Shown here: positions 31,421-39,863 of the stretch, in pieces
How positions within the stretch are numbered: the stretch's first letter is position 1
Layout: the number at the start of each line of letters is the position of its first letter
Assembly: GCF_014196345.1 (NCBI RefSeq)
Contig: NZ_JACIDN010000010.1
Span: 62,001 to 126,000 of the forward strand
Reading direction: 5' to 3'
Source: Methylobacterium brachythecii
GTDB lineage: Bacteria > Pseudomonadota > Alphaproteobacteria > Rhizobiales > Beijerinckiaceae
Length of the DNA: 64,000 nucleotides
Made by a program: the position numbers and the translations under genes
The notes under the pieces: generated by a model
Told to the model about the DNA's origin: nothing
Databases searched by the model: none
Seen by the model: only the letters and a program-made list of their open reading frames with translations

Positions 31421-32374
31421 ATGTCTCCATTGCCGGTGCCGGTTGCACCGGCAAACTTCACACCAGTCTCGTTGGTTCGCGCCATTGCCTATTCGGCGGA
31501 GGCTCGAGCCGAGCGGACCCGCAAGGCCTACTCGTCGGCCTTCACCGGCTTCGTGAATTGGTGCCGGAGCGTCGGTGCCAACCCGATGCCGGCCGAGGCG
31601 CCAACCGTCGCCGCCTACGTCGCGCACCTCGCGGACAGTGGCCGGAAGGCAGCGACCATCAACCTGCATGTCGCGGCGATCGCGGCCGTGCACCGGGCCG
31701 GTGGCCACGAACCGCCGACCGGCGCCGAGGCGGTGAAGGCCACGGTACGGGGCGCTCGCCGGGCGCTTGGCACGCGGCAGACCCGTAAGGCGCCGGCGAC
31801 CGCCGAGACGCTGAAGAAGGTCCTGCGGAAGGTCCCGGACACCACCACCGGGTTGCGCGATCGGGCGCTTCTGTTGCTCGGATTCGCCGCGGCGTTGCGC
31901 CGATCCGAACTCGTGGCGCTCGACGTCGCCGATCTCGAACGGGTGCCGGACGGCATCATCGTCCATATCCGCCGGTCGAAGACAGACCAGGATGGCGCCG
32001 GCCAGGAGATCGCGGTCCCGCGCGGCTCGAAGCTGAAGGTCTGCGAGGCGCTCGACGCTTGGCTCGCCGCAGCTCGCATCATCACCGGCCCGGTGTTCCG
32101 GTCGATCAACAAGGGCGGCGCGATCTCGTCCGAGCGTCTCACCGATCGCTCGGTGGCCGACATCATGAAGCACCACATCGCAGCAGCCGGCCTCGATGCC
32201 ACGCTCTTCTCCGGCCACTCGCTGCGGGCCGGCTTCGTCACCTCGGCGCTCGCTGCTGGCGCCGACGTGCTGAAGGTCATGCACGTCACCCGGCACACCC
32301 AGGTGACGACGCTGCAGAAATACGATCGCCGGGCCCGGGCCTTCGACGATCACGCCGGAAAGAAGTTCCTGTGA
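31421..32374 (+). CDS. Second tyrosine recombinase (XerC/D-like)
   Basis: 317 residues with a complete catalytic set: Arg160 (ALRRSELVAL), Lys187 (RRSKTDQ), His266-x2-Arg269 (GHSLRAGF), His292 (TRHTQV) and Tyr301 (QKYDRR). The N-terminal SAM-like core-binding domain (ERTRKAYSSAFTGFVNWCRS) is present. It differs clearly from the integrase next to attL and has no attachment site beside it. Candidate roles: dimer resolution, inversion, or a relic integrase of an inserted element. Confidence 0.9.
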   Translation: MSPLPVPVAPANFTPVSLVRAIAYSAEARAERTRKAYSSAFTGFVNWCRSVGANPMPAEAPTVAAYVAHLADSGRKAATINLHVAAIAAVHRAGGHEPPTGAEAVKATVRGARRALGTRQTRKAPATAETLKKVLRKVPDTTTGLRDRALLLLGFAAALRRSELVALDVADLERVPDGIIVHIRRSKTDQDGAGQEIAVPRGSKLKVCEALDAWLAAARIITGPVFRSINKGGAISSERLTDRSVADIMKHHIAAAGLDATLFSGHSLRAGFVTSALAAGADVLKVMHVTRHTQVTTLQKYDRRARAFDDHAGKKFL

Positions 32375-32544
32375 GCACCGTCGCCCGCCTCGGCCAGGAT
32401 CCGGCCGCGTCCGCCTATGGCGATTACCTGCGCGAGAAGCGCAACGGCATGTGCCCGATCCAGCGCGAGCACGAAAAGGTCCGCGCACTGCTCGATGCGG
32501 TGAAGGCCGGCGGCGAGCGCGTCATCCCGGAGCGTCGGCTGTGA
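32371..32544 (+). CDS. Small hypothetical protein
   Basis: 57 residues from a GTG overlapping the recombinase stop (GTGA). Charged, helical (YLREKRNGMCPIQREHEKVR). Ends overlapping the next GTG. Unknown. Confidence 0.55.
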   Translation: MSTVARLGQDPAASAYGDYLREKRNGMCPIQREHEKVRALLDAVKAGGERVIPERRL

Positions 32545-32741
32545 CCCGCCCCGCGGTCGCCCGACTGCTCGCCGGTCTCAACGTCCAGCGCGGCGCCCCG
32601 ACTGCCGAGCAATGGGTCGATGCCCTCGGGCTCGTCGCGAACGCCGAGCGCGTCCCAGGCCGCTGGCTCTGTCTCGAATTCACATCGGGCGGCAGCGCCC
32701 GCATCTCCGAGGTCCCGCTTCCCGATGAAGAGCACGCCTAG
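32541..32741 (+). CDS. Small hypothetical protein
   Basis: 66 residues from GTG 32541 overlapping the upstream stop. Contains WVDALGLVANAERVPGRWLC and an acidic C-terminus. Unknown function. Confidence 0.5.
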   Translation: MTRPAVARLLAGLNVQRGAPTAEQWVDALGLVANAERVPGRWLCLEFTSGGSARISEVPLPDEEHA

Positions 32742-32844
32742 CCTGCCGCCGGCGACCCCGGCGCCCGTCTCCTCGCCCGCGCAGGAAGTCGCGGCGGCCG
32801 AGCGCGAGGTCCGTCGCGCGCTTCTGCAGAGGTTCCGCCTGTGA
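32725..32844 (+). CDS. 39-residue putative peptide
   Basis: ATG 32725 in another frame, overlapping the end of the previous gene by 17 bp. Pro/Ser-rich start, basic helical end (EVAAAEREVRRALLQRF). Its stop overlaps the next GTG start, which is the only support. Confidence 0.4.
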   Translation: MKSTPSLPPATPAPVSSPAQEVAAAEREVRRALLQRFRL

Positions 32845-33089
32845 TGACCGACGAGCAACGCGCCCGCGTGCCGGGCATCCTGCGCGAGATCATCGACCTG
32901 GATCGCAAGATCGGCGCGTTCCGCGATCGCGTCGCGGCCGCACCCGTCTTGCCGATGAAGATCGGGAATGAGGCTCGGCGCCTTCGCCGCCTGCGCGACG
33001 AGCTGACCGCCGGCGCGCGCCAGCTCTACGGCCGCGCGCCTCTCCGCGGCGACACGGGCCCGGGCCGGCCGACGGCGGTGGCTGCTTGA
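32841..33089 (+). CDS. Small helical hypothetical protein
   Basis: 82 residues from GTG 32841 (ATG at the next codon). Coiled-coil-like helices (ILREIIDLDRKIGAFRDRVA; RRLRRLRDELTAGARQLYG). Unknown function. Confidence 0.55.
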   Translation: MMTDEQRARVPGILREIIDLDRKIGAFRDRVAAAPVLPMKIGNEARRLRRLRDELTAGARQLYGRAPLRGDTGPGRPTAVAA

Positions 33090-33265
33090 TGCCCCGCCTC
33101 GCCGCCCTCCTCGTGCTGCTCGGCGTCGCGATCTCCGCGCGGCGTCCACGGAAACCCCGTCGCCTCGTGAGGCCTGATGCTCAGGTTGCGAATCTGCCGA
33201 GGCGGCTGTCATCGGACGAGTTTCGGCTGCTGCTTATGCGCAGCCCTTCCGAGGCGCGGCACTGA
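33089..33265 (+). CDS. 58-residue protein with N-terminal membrane segment
   Basis: ATG 33089 overlaps the previous stop, and its stop overlaps the next ATG (TGATG). Short hydrophobic N-terminus (RLAALLVLLGVAISA) followed by a strongly basic stretch (RRPRKPRRLVRP). Could be a small inner-membrane protein. Confidence 0.5.
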   Translation: MPRLAALLVLLGVAISARRPRKPRRLVRPDAQVANLPRRLSSDEFRLLLMRSPSEARH

Positions 33266-33540
33266 TGCTCCGCATCGCCCTGCCTTTCCTAATCGTGCCG
33301 TTCGCCGTGATGGGCGGCGGTATCGCCACCGGCCGCGCGGCTGAGCCTCGGCTCGCAGTGGCCCTCGCCTGCTCCGGATCGATCGCAGGCTCGGACTGCT
33401 CGCGTGAGACCGCTCTCGACATTGTGGTAGCGCCGGCCGGTGAGACCGACTGCCCGAAGGTCGCGCAGGTCCTCGCGACGCATCTCGATCTGCCCGCCGG
33501 CGGCTATCACAAGCTGATCTGTGAGCGGCGGAAGAGCTAA
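33265..33540 (+). CDS. Small secreted hypothetical protein
   Basis: 91 residues with a probable Sec signal peptide (residues 1-25, ...GIATGRAAE) and four cysteines in the mature part (ALACSGS, SDCSRE, TDCPK, ICERRK). They could form two periplasmic disulfides. Role unknown. Its stop overlaps the metallopeptidase ATG. Confidence 0.6.
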   Translation: MLRIALPFLIVPFAVMGGGIATGRAAEPRLAVALACSGSIAGSDCSRETALDIVVAPAGETDCPKVAQVLATHLDLPAGGYHKLICERRKS

Positions 33541-34181
33541 TGCTGTCGCGCCCTCGCCCGCCGGAGCACCTGCTCGGCCAGGAAGGCACCGTCACGCCGA
33601 CGCCATTCGTGCCCGCGCCCGAGCTCGAAGCCTGGGCTCGCGCAACGTTCATCGACGACGACGCCCCGCTCCTCAACGAAGAGCACATGCACCTGAGAGA
33701 CGCCACGCTCGGCTTCCTATGGTGCGCAATCCCGAACGCCCGGCAAATGAACGCCGTCGTCGGCCAGGCCGAGATGCTGTCCCTGCAGGGCGGCAAGTGG
33801 TCGAAGGCCCGGCAGGAGATGCAGATCGAAGGCTGGTTCGGCCGCCTGCCGGACTTCCTGATCACGCTCCACGCCGATTACGCCGACCAGTGTTCGGACG
33901 CGGGCTTCTGTTCGCTCGTCGAGCACGAGCTGCTCCACTGCGGACAGGCGAAGGACGTCTGGGGCCAGCCGCGGTTCTCGAAGCAGACCGGCAAGCCGAT
34001 CTTCTCGATGCGCGGACACGACGTCGAGGAGTTCGTGTCGATCGTCGCTCGGTACGGCGTCGGCAACGGAGCCGGCCAGACCGCCGCTCTCGTCGAGGCC
34101 GCCAACCGCGCCCCCATCGTCTGCGAGGCCGACATCGCCGGCGCCTGCGGGACCTGCGGGCGACGTTTGACCATCATTTGA
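33540..34181 (+). CDS. Putative phage metallopeptidase
   Basis: 213 residues. Zinc-peptidase motif HELLH at residues 129-133 within SLVEHELLHCGQ, followed by a conserved GHDVEEFVSIVARYG helix supplying a third ligand or structural His. A C-terminal CGTCG pair could bind metal. Matches the phage-encoded metallopeptidase family that commonly sits just before terminase genes. Substrate unknown. Confidence 0.8.
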   Translation: MLSRPRPPEHLLGQEGTVTPTPFVPAPELEAWARATFIDDDAPLLNEEHMHLRDATLGFLWCAIPNARQMNAVVGQAEMLSLQGGKWSKARQEMQIEGWFGRLPDFLITLHADYADQCSDAGFCSLVEHELLHCGQAKDVWGQPRFSKQTGKPIFSMRGHDVEEFVSIVARYGVGNGAGQTAALVEAANRAPIVCEADIAGACGTCGRRLTII

Positions 34182-34194
34182 TAAGGACCAGGCC

Positions 34195-34626
34195 GTGAGC
34201 GCGCTTTCCGATGAGGTGAAAACCTTCATCGTCCAACAGCTTGCGTGCTTCGACCCGCCCTCGGCTGTCGTGAAGGCGGTCAAAGATCAGTTCGACCTCG
34301 TCGTCACGCCGCAGCAGGCCGAGGCCTACAATCCCGAGCGCCGGGCCGGGCGGAACCTCTCGGAGGAATACCGGGAGATTTTCCGGGCGACCCGCGAGCG
34401 CTTCCTCGAGGACACGGCTTCGATCGGCATTTCGCACCGTGTGTCGCGTCTGCGCACGCTCGACCGCCTGGCCACGCGCGCCGAGACGATGGGCAACATC
34501 GGTCTCGCGGCGCAGCTCGTGATGCAGGCGGCGAAGGAAGTCGGCGACGTCTTCACCAACCGCCAGCGGATCGATGCAAGCCACACCGTCCGCAGCCATG
34601 AGGACGCTCTTAGCGCCCTTGAGTGA
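34195..34626 (+). CDS. Small terminase-like protein (DUF2280)
   Basis: 143 residues from a GTG 13 bp after the peptidase stop. The N-terminal DUF2280 signature LSDEVKTFIVQQLACFDPPS AVVKAVKDQFDLVV is followed by a helical region. DUF2280 proteins occupy the small-terminase position and are thought to recognise phage DNA for packaging. Overlaps the large terminase start by 29 bp. Confidence 0.85.
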   Translation: MSALSDEVKTFIVQQLACFDPPSAVVKAVKDQFDLVVTPQQAEAYNPERRAGRNLSEEYREIFRATRERFLEDTASIGISHRVSRLRTLDRLATRAETMGNIGLAAQLVMQAAKEVGDVFTNRQRIDASHTVRSHEDALSALE

Positions 34627-36196
34627 TCGCGAGCTCGCGATCCGCCGCCGCCTGCGGGAGGATTTCGAGCACTACGCGCCGCGCTGCCTGCGCATCCGGA
34701 CGAAGTCGGGCAAGATCGTCCCCTTCACGCTGAACAAGGCTCAGCTCTACATTCACGAGCGCCTCGAGGCGCAGCTCCGCACGACCGGCAGCGTCCGGGC
34801 GCTGATCCTGAAGGGCCGGCAGCAGGGCGCATCGACGTATATCGGCGGCCGGTTCTTCTGGAAGACGACGCACCGGCGCGGCGTGCGGACCTTCATCCTG
34901 ACGCATCAGGACGATTCGACGGCCGCGCTGTTCGAGATGGTCTCGCGGTACCACGAGCATTGCCCGCCGCTCGTGAAGCCATCGACCGGCGCGGCCAACG
35001 CGAAGGAGCTGCTCTTCGACCGCCTGGACAGCGGCTACAAGGTTGGCACGGCCGGCTCGAAAGCGGTCGGGCGCGGCAACACGCTGCAGATGTTCCACGG
35101 GTCCGAGGCCGGGTTCTGGCCTCACGCGCGAAGCCACGCCTCGGGCATCCTGCAGGCGATCGCGGACGAGGACGGGACCGAGGTCATCATCGAGAGCACG
35201 GCCAACGGGGTCGGAAACTACTTCCACGAGCAGTGGCGGAAGGCCGAGCGCGGCGAGAGCGCCTTCCAGGCGATCTTCGTGCCCTGGTTCTGGTCGGACG
35301 AATACCGCAAGCCCGCGCCAGCCGATTTCGTGCTCGGCACCGATCCGGATGAGCAGGGCGAGTCCGAGACCGATTACGCCGAGGTCCATGGCCTCGATTC
35401 GGCGCAGATGTACTGGCGCCGGCTGAAGATCGCGGATCTGGGCGAGAGCCTGTTCCGCCAGGAATACCCCGCGACCGCGGCCGAGGCCTTCCAGATGGCG
35501 AATACGAACGGCCTGATCAGCGCGAAGCTGGTCATGGCGGCTCGCAAGCGCACGGTCGAGCCTTCGGGCCCGCTCGTGTTCGGATACGATCCTGCGCATC
35601 AGGGTGGCGACCGCCACGCGCTCGCGAAGCGCCGCGGCCGCAAGGTTCTCTCGGCGGGCGGTCCGACCGGGCTCTCGATTCCGCAAAGCGCGAATTACCT
35701 TGCCGGCGAGATCGACCGGGACAACCCGGTGAAGGCCTTCATCGACGTCACGGGCGGCTACGGCGCCGGCGTCTACGATATTCTCGTCGAGCGCGGTTAC
35801 GGCACACCCGGTCGCGGCATCGTGGTGCCGGTGAACTTCGGCGGCGCTCCGATTCAGGACAAACGCTACTCGCCGACCACGGGCGAGGCGCTCCCGGGCC
35901 CGCTCAACCGTCGCGCCGAGATCTGGATGGACTCGCTCGACTGGCTCGAAGACCCCGCCGGCGTCGACCTGCCGGACGAAGATGAGATCCAGGCCGATGC
36001 CTGCTCGACCGGCTACACGCACAATTCCCGCGGCCAGATCCAGCTCTGGTCGAAAGAGAAGATGCGCTCGATGGGCATCCCGTCGCCTGACTGCTGGGAC
36101 GCCGTCGCGCTGACCTTCGCGGAGCCGGTCATCGAGACCGCTCCGCTCAAACTCTCCACTTCATCTCGCCGCCGCGGCGGTTGGCAGGGCGCCTGA
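34598..36196 (+). CDS. Terminase large subunit
   Basis: 532 residues from ATG 34598. ATPase domain with the Walker A-like LKGRQQGAST (residues 71-80) and an Ile-rich strand ending in Glu (TEVIIESTANG) as Walker B. The C-terminal nuclease domain has FGYDPAHQGGDR and FIDVTGGYGAG acidic positions. Drives headful-type DNA packaging through the portal encoded next. The stop overlaps the portal ATG. Confidence 0.9.
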   Translation: MRTLLAPLSDRELAIRRRLREDFEHYAPRCLRIRTKSGKIVPFTLNKAQLYIHERLEAQLRTTGSVRALILKGRQQGASTYIGGRFFWKTTHRRGVRTFILTHQDDSTAALFEMVSRYHEHCPPLVKPSTGAANAKELLFDRLDSGYKVGTAGSKAVGRGNTLQMFHGSEAGFWPHARSHASGILQAIADEDGTEVIIESTANGVGNYFHEQWRKAERGESAFQAIFVPWFWSDEYRKPAPADFVLGTDPDEQGESETDYAEVHGLDSAQMYWRRLKIADLGESLFRQEYPATAAEAFQMANTNGLISAKLVMAARKRTVEPSGPLVFGYDPAHQGGDRHALAKRRGRKVLSAGGPTGLSIPQSANYLAGEIDRDNPVKAFIDVTGGYGAGVYDILVERGYGTPGRGIVVPVNFGGAPIQDKRYSPTTGEALPGPLNRRAEIWMDSLDWLEDPAGVDLPDEDEIQADACSTGYTHNSRGQIQLWSKEKMRSMGIPSPDCWDAVALTFAEPVIETAPLKLSTSSRRRGGWQGA

Positions 36197-38544
36197 TGGC
36201 TCAAACCCGAAAGAAACGCGCGGCGTCTCCCGAGACAGCCGCCGAGCCCGCACGCGCGGCCGACGAGAAGCCGGACGCCAACGCGAAGGTGCACGAGCTC
36301 GCGATGAAGCGCTGGCGTCGCGCGGACGAGGGCGACCGCGAGAACCGCGAGCTGGCCTATGAGGACCTCGAATTCGTCGAGGTGCCTGGCGCGCAGTGGG
36401 ACCCGAAGGCGAAGGCCATCCGCGAAGACGACGGCCGGCCCTGCCTCGAGTTCGATCGGCTCGGCACGGCCATCCTGCAGGTCACTGGCGACATCCGGCA
36501 GATGCGGCCCGCGATCAAGGTCGTGCCGGTCGACAGCCGCGGTGATCCCGACACTGCCGACGTCATCGCCGGCATGGTACGCTACGTCGAGAACCGCTCG
36601 GACGCGCCGGCCGCCTACTTCGCCGCCGCCGACCAGCAGGTCGCCGCCGGTATCGGCCACTGGAAGGTGATTACCGAGTACGGCTCCGATTCCACCTTCG
36701 AGCAGGAGATCCGCATCGTACCAGTGCCCGACGGTATCGGCGTGCGCTGGGACCCGGACGCTGTGCTGCCCACGCGCGAGGACGGCAAGTTCTGCTTCGT
36801 CCCGGTCGACATGAGCCGCGACGTCTACGAGGAGACCTATCCGGATCATCCGGCGGCCGAGATCGGTGATGAGCGGCTTTCGGCGACCGGCATGGGCGGT
36901 TGGGCAACCGCCGACATGGTGCGGGTCGCCGAGTACTTCACCAAGACGCCGGTGCAGAAGACGCTCGCGCTGATGCCCGATGGCGAGATCCTCGACCTGA
37001 CGGACGAGGGCGACGAGGAGCACCCAGAGAAGCTCGCGCGCGTCGTCGCGGTCCAGCGCGAAGGCGGTCGAGTTCGGGTCGAGAAGCGTCCGGGCGTGAA
37101 GGTCGAGCGCTTCGTGGTCAGCGCGACCGCCGTCCTCGAGGGGCCTGACGAGATTCCCGGTCGCTTCATCCCCGTGGTGCCCGCGATCGGCATCGAGATC
37201 ACGATCGGTAAGAAGCGCGTCCGTCGCGGCCTGGTGCGCAAGGCGAAGGACGGCCAGCGCGCCTACAATTACAGCCGCTCGACCGAGGTCGAGACCGAGG
37301 CGCTGCAGCCCAAGGCCGGGTTCGTCGGTACCGAGGCGCAGTTCAAGGGTTACGAGCACATCTGGGAGACGGCGAACTCCGCCAATCACCCGTTCCTGCC
37401 CTACAACCCCGATCCGAAGGCGCCTGGTGCTCCGCAGCGCGCCCAGCCGCCGGTGCCGAACGCCGCCTCGGCCCAGTGCGCGCGCCAAGCCGCCGAGGAC
37501 ATCAAGGCGACGACCGGCGTCTACGATGCCAGCCTCGGCGCCCGCTCGAACGAGACTTCGGGCAAGGCGATCAAGGCCCGCCAACAGGAAGGCGACGTCG
37601 GCTCCTTTGTCTACATCGTGAATTTCAGCCGCTCGATCCGCCACACCGGCGCGATCGTCACCGGCATGATCCCTCATGTCTACGACACGGCCCGCACGCT
37701 CCGGATCGTGGGCGAGGACGGCAAGGTCGATCTCGTCGACATCAACAAGGTCGGCGGCCTCGCGGATGAGGATCAGCCGCTCGACAAGATCCAGAACGAC
37801 GTCACGGTCGGCGCCTACGACGTCGCCATGGAGATGGGTCCGAGCTACACCACGCGCCGCGAGGCCGCGCTCGACGGCATGATCGCCCTCGTCCAGGCCG
37901 CGCCGCAGCTGGCGCCCCTCATCCTCGACCTGCTGGCCAAGGCGCAGGACTGGCCGATGGCGGATAAGATCGCCAAGCGCATCCGCACCATGCTGCCGCC
38001 CCAGATCCAGGCGGAGGAGGCGCAAGAGAGCGGCGAGCCGATGCCGGCACCGCCGCCGCCATCACCTGAACAGCAGGCTCAGATGGCGGCGCAGCAGCGC
38101 CAGCAGCAGCTCGCCGAGGCTCAGCACCAGCTTGAGGGCCAGAAGCTGCAGGTCGAGCAGCAGAAGATCCAGGCCGAGATGGCCAAGATCCAAGGCGAGA
38201 TCCAGCGCGCCGCGCTCGACCACCAGGCCCGCATGGCCGAGGCCAACCGTCCGGCCGATCCTGCCGGTGCGCCAGCCGGCGGTGATGATCCGCGCATCGA
38301 CGCGATCGCCAACGGCCTGCAGGACCTCGCGCACGTCGTCTCGATGATCATGGAGACCTTGGGCGGCGGCGACGGCGCTCCCGCTGCGGATGGGCCGCCC
38401 GATCCACAGGCTGGGCCGCCTGGGCCAATCGACATGCCGCCGGGCGCAATGCCCGGTCCGACCAGCGAGGCGCCTCCGGGCGCCTTTTCTTTTGACCCGA
38501 GCGCGATGGGCCAGCCCGCCGCTCCGATGATGGGCGCACCCTGA
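36196..38544 (+). CDS. P22-type portal protein
   Basis: 782 residues. Body typical of P22 gp1-like portals: early KVHELAMKRWRRADEGDREN, GDIRQMRPAIKVVPVDSRGD, later AAEDIKATTGVYDASLGARS and SGKAIKARQQEGDVGSF. The C-terminal ~130 residues form a long Gln/Ala helical barrel-like segment (QQRQQQLAEAQHQLEGQKLQ) and a Pro/Gly-rich tail. It forms the dodecameric DNA channel of the head. Confidence 0.92.
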   Translation: MAQTRKKRAASPETAAEPARAADEKPDANAKVHELAMKRWRRADEGDRENRELAYEDLEFVEVPGAQWDPKAKAIREDDGRPCLEFDRLGTAILQVTGDIRQMRPAIKVVPVDSRGDPDTADVIAGMVRYVENRSDAPAAYFAAADQQVAAGIGHWKVITEYGSDSTFEQEIRIVPVPDGIGVRWDPDAVLPTREDGKFCFVPVDMSRDVYEETYPDHPAAEIGDERLSATGMGGWATADMVRVAEYFTKTPVQKTLALMPDGEILDLTDEGDEEHPEKLARVVAVQREGGRVRVEKRPGVKVERFVVSATAVLEGPDEIPGRFIPVVPAIGIEITIGKKRVRRGLVRKAKDGQRAYNYSRSTEVETEALQPKAGFVGTEAQFKGYEHIWETANSANHPFLPYNPDPKAPGAPQRAQPPVPNAASAQCARQAAEDIKATTGVYDASLGARSNETSGKAIKARQQEGDVGSFVYIVNFSRSIRHTGAIVTGMIPHVYDTARTLRIVGEDGKVDLVDINKVGGLADEDQPLDKIQNDVTVGAYDVAMEMGPSYTTRREAALDGMIALVQAAPQLAPLILDLLAKAQDWPMADKIAKRIRTMLPPQIQAEEAQESGEPMPAPPPPSPEQQAQMAAQQRQQQLAEAQHQLEGQKLQVEQQKIQAEMAKIQGEIQRAALDHQARMAEANRPADPAGAPAGGDDPRIDAIANGLQDLAHVVSMIMETLGGGDGAPAADGPPDPQAGPPGPIDMPPGAMPGPTSEAPPGAFSFDPSAMGQPAAPMMGAP

Positions 38545-38867
38545 TGTCCGAAGTCCTTCCTTTCCGCGCGGATCCTTTCGCGACGTTCCGCTTCACTGCG
38601 GCCGGTGCCGGCGTTGCGCTTCCGCTTCCTCATGGTCGCGGATCCCAGGTGCGCATCCGCAATCGCGGCACCGTCGACGTCTCCATAGAGTTCGGGGACA
38701 AAGCGACCGTTCAGGCCGTGATCCCGGCCGCCGGCACACCTGGCAGCCAAGGGTTCGCGCCCGGCGCTGTGGAGTTCCAGACGCTCCAGCAGAACCAGCG
38801 CTTCGTCTCGTTCGCCGTCGCCTCGGGCGCGCCCGATGTCGAGATCACTGTAGGCACCGGCGACTGA
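38544..38867 (+). CDS. Small beta-rich virion-associated protein
   Basis: 107 residues, start and stop overlapping both neighbours. Beta-strand-rich (GSQVRIRNRGTVDVSIEFGD), no signal. Placed between portal and scaffold genes, where P22 has none, so perhaps a head-decoration or minor head protein. Function inferred from position. Confidence 0.6.
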   Translation: MSEVLPFRADPFATFRFTAAGAGVALPLPHGRGSQVRIRNRGTVDVSIEFGDKATVQAVIPAAGTPGSQGFAPGAVEFQTLQQNQRFVSFAVASGAPDVEITVGTGD

Positions 38868-39394
38868 TGTCGGGCTACAGCACGGGGCTCACCGTCTCCC
38901 AGGTGAGCCAGGCTGCCGCTGCGGCTGTGGCCAGCTCGTCCGCCATCCTGGACGGCTCCTTCACGGTCGACACGCTACCGGACCCAGCTGCGAACCTTGA
39001 CCGATACGCGCGCGTCACGGACCTGTTCGGCGTGAAGCGCGACCTGGTGCTCGCCTCGATCGTCAACGGCGTCGCCTTCTGGCAGCCGGTGCGGCCGGTC
39101 TACGCGGCCAAGCAAACGATCACGGCCGACATGACGCTCACGGCGCTCAAGACGCCGTCGGTGCTTCTCCTTGACGGCACCATCGCATTGGGCGCGACCC
39201 GGAAGCTGACGCTCTCGCCGACACTGGCCTTCCCGGGCGCTTCGTTCCGGCTGAAACATCGCACCAGCTTGGGTTCGATCCTCGGCACGTTGCAGGTGCT
39301 CAACATCAACCTCGGAACGCCGATCTCCATCCTGACCGGCGGCACGTTCGAGGCCGTGTACGACATGACCGATGGGTGGGTTCAGGTAACCTGA
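38867..39394 (+). CDS. Predicted beta-sandwich structural protein
   Basis: 175 residues, helical N-terminus (VSQVSQAAAAAVASSSAI), then alternating strands (TITADMTLTALKTPSVLLLD; LTLSPTLAFPGASFRLKHRT). Looks like a small virion jelly-roll or fibre-like protein. Overlaps the preceding stop. Ends at a hairpin. Confidence 0.55.
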   Translation: MSGYSTGLTVSQVSQAAAAAVASSSAILDGSFTVDTLPDPAANLDRYARVTDLFGVKRDLVLASIVNGVAFWQPVRPVYAAKQTITADMTLTALKTPSVLLLDGTIALGATRKLTLSPTLAFPGASFRLKHRTSLGSILGTLQVLNINLGTPISILTGGTFEAVYDMTDGWVQVT

Positions 39395-39401
39395 GAGCGT
39401 A

Positions 39402-39442
39402 GAGCCGGCAGAGCGCTTGTGAGGGAAAGGTTCTGCCGGCTC
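39402..39442 (+). terminator. Hairpin after early head genes
   Basis: Perfect 11-bp inverted repeat GAGCCGGCAGA / TCTGCCGGCTC with a 19-base loop, starting 8 bp after a stop codon. No T-run follows. A shorter stem (CGTGAGG / CCTCACG) lies around 39460-39488. Confidence 0.5.
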
Positions 39443-39550
39443 CGGTCATCCGGATACCTATCGTGAGGCAACCGAGGTGACCCCTCACGGTAGGCAGGCT
39501 CGAGTCCGGCGTCATTTCCTCTTCGGTGCTACCTCAGACACTCCGAACTC

Positions 39551-39567
39551 TTGACCCGTCGGGCAAA
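39551..39567. promoter_or_regulatory. Dyad element copy B (TTGACCCGTCGGGCAAA)
   Basis: Second copy of the 17-bp element, in a gene-free stretch (39395-39863) upstream of the scaffold and coat genes. No tRNA or protein gene was recognised in this stretch. Confidence 0.6.
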
Positions 39568-39832
39568 CCCGGCGAAAGGACCAGCGTCGGCAGGCGTGCG
39601 AGCAAAGCTCCGCTTCCGACTTTCACCAACAGCAGTTTGATGCGGTGCGCTGGCCTCGGTCGCGCGGGAAAAAGGGCTCGGGACTTCCGTAGGACCAGGA
39701 GCCCTGCGGCTTCAGCCAATACCCATTCAGATCGTCTGTACCTACGGACCGCATCAATATCATTCGGCGCTCTTCGCGCCCTCCCCGATCACGCTGGCCA
39801 GCGGATGAGCTGCAGGCCGCGATGATGAACCG

Positions 39833-39862
39833 CCCGCCCGTCTCCGACGCGGCGGGTTTTTC
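39833..39862 (+). terminator. Rho-independent-type terminator before scaffold gene
   Basis: CCCGCC / GGCGGG stem with a 12-base loop followed directly by TTTTTC, ending 2 bp before the scaffold ATG. A terminator in this place would lower or condition transcription into the scaffold/coat genes unless a start or antitermination acts downstream of element B. Confidence 0.7.
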
Positions 39863-39863
39863 T

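Noticed and set aside
36013..38025. 670-codon minus-strand frame opposite the portal gene
   Set aside because: Composition typical of antisense in GC-rich coding DNA; the plus strand encodes a clear P22-type portal.
39526..39825. 99-codon plus frame, and a possible tRNA-like fold around 39650-39720
   Set aside because: The frame is Ser/Arg-rich without RBS. The hairpin GGGCTC/GAGCCC is there, but no T-loop TTCRANY or anticodon arm could be placed.
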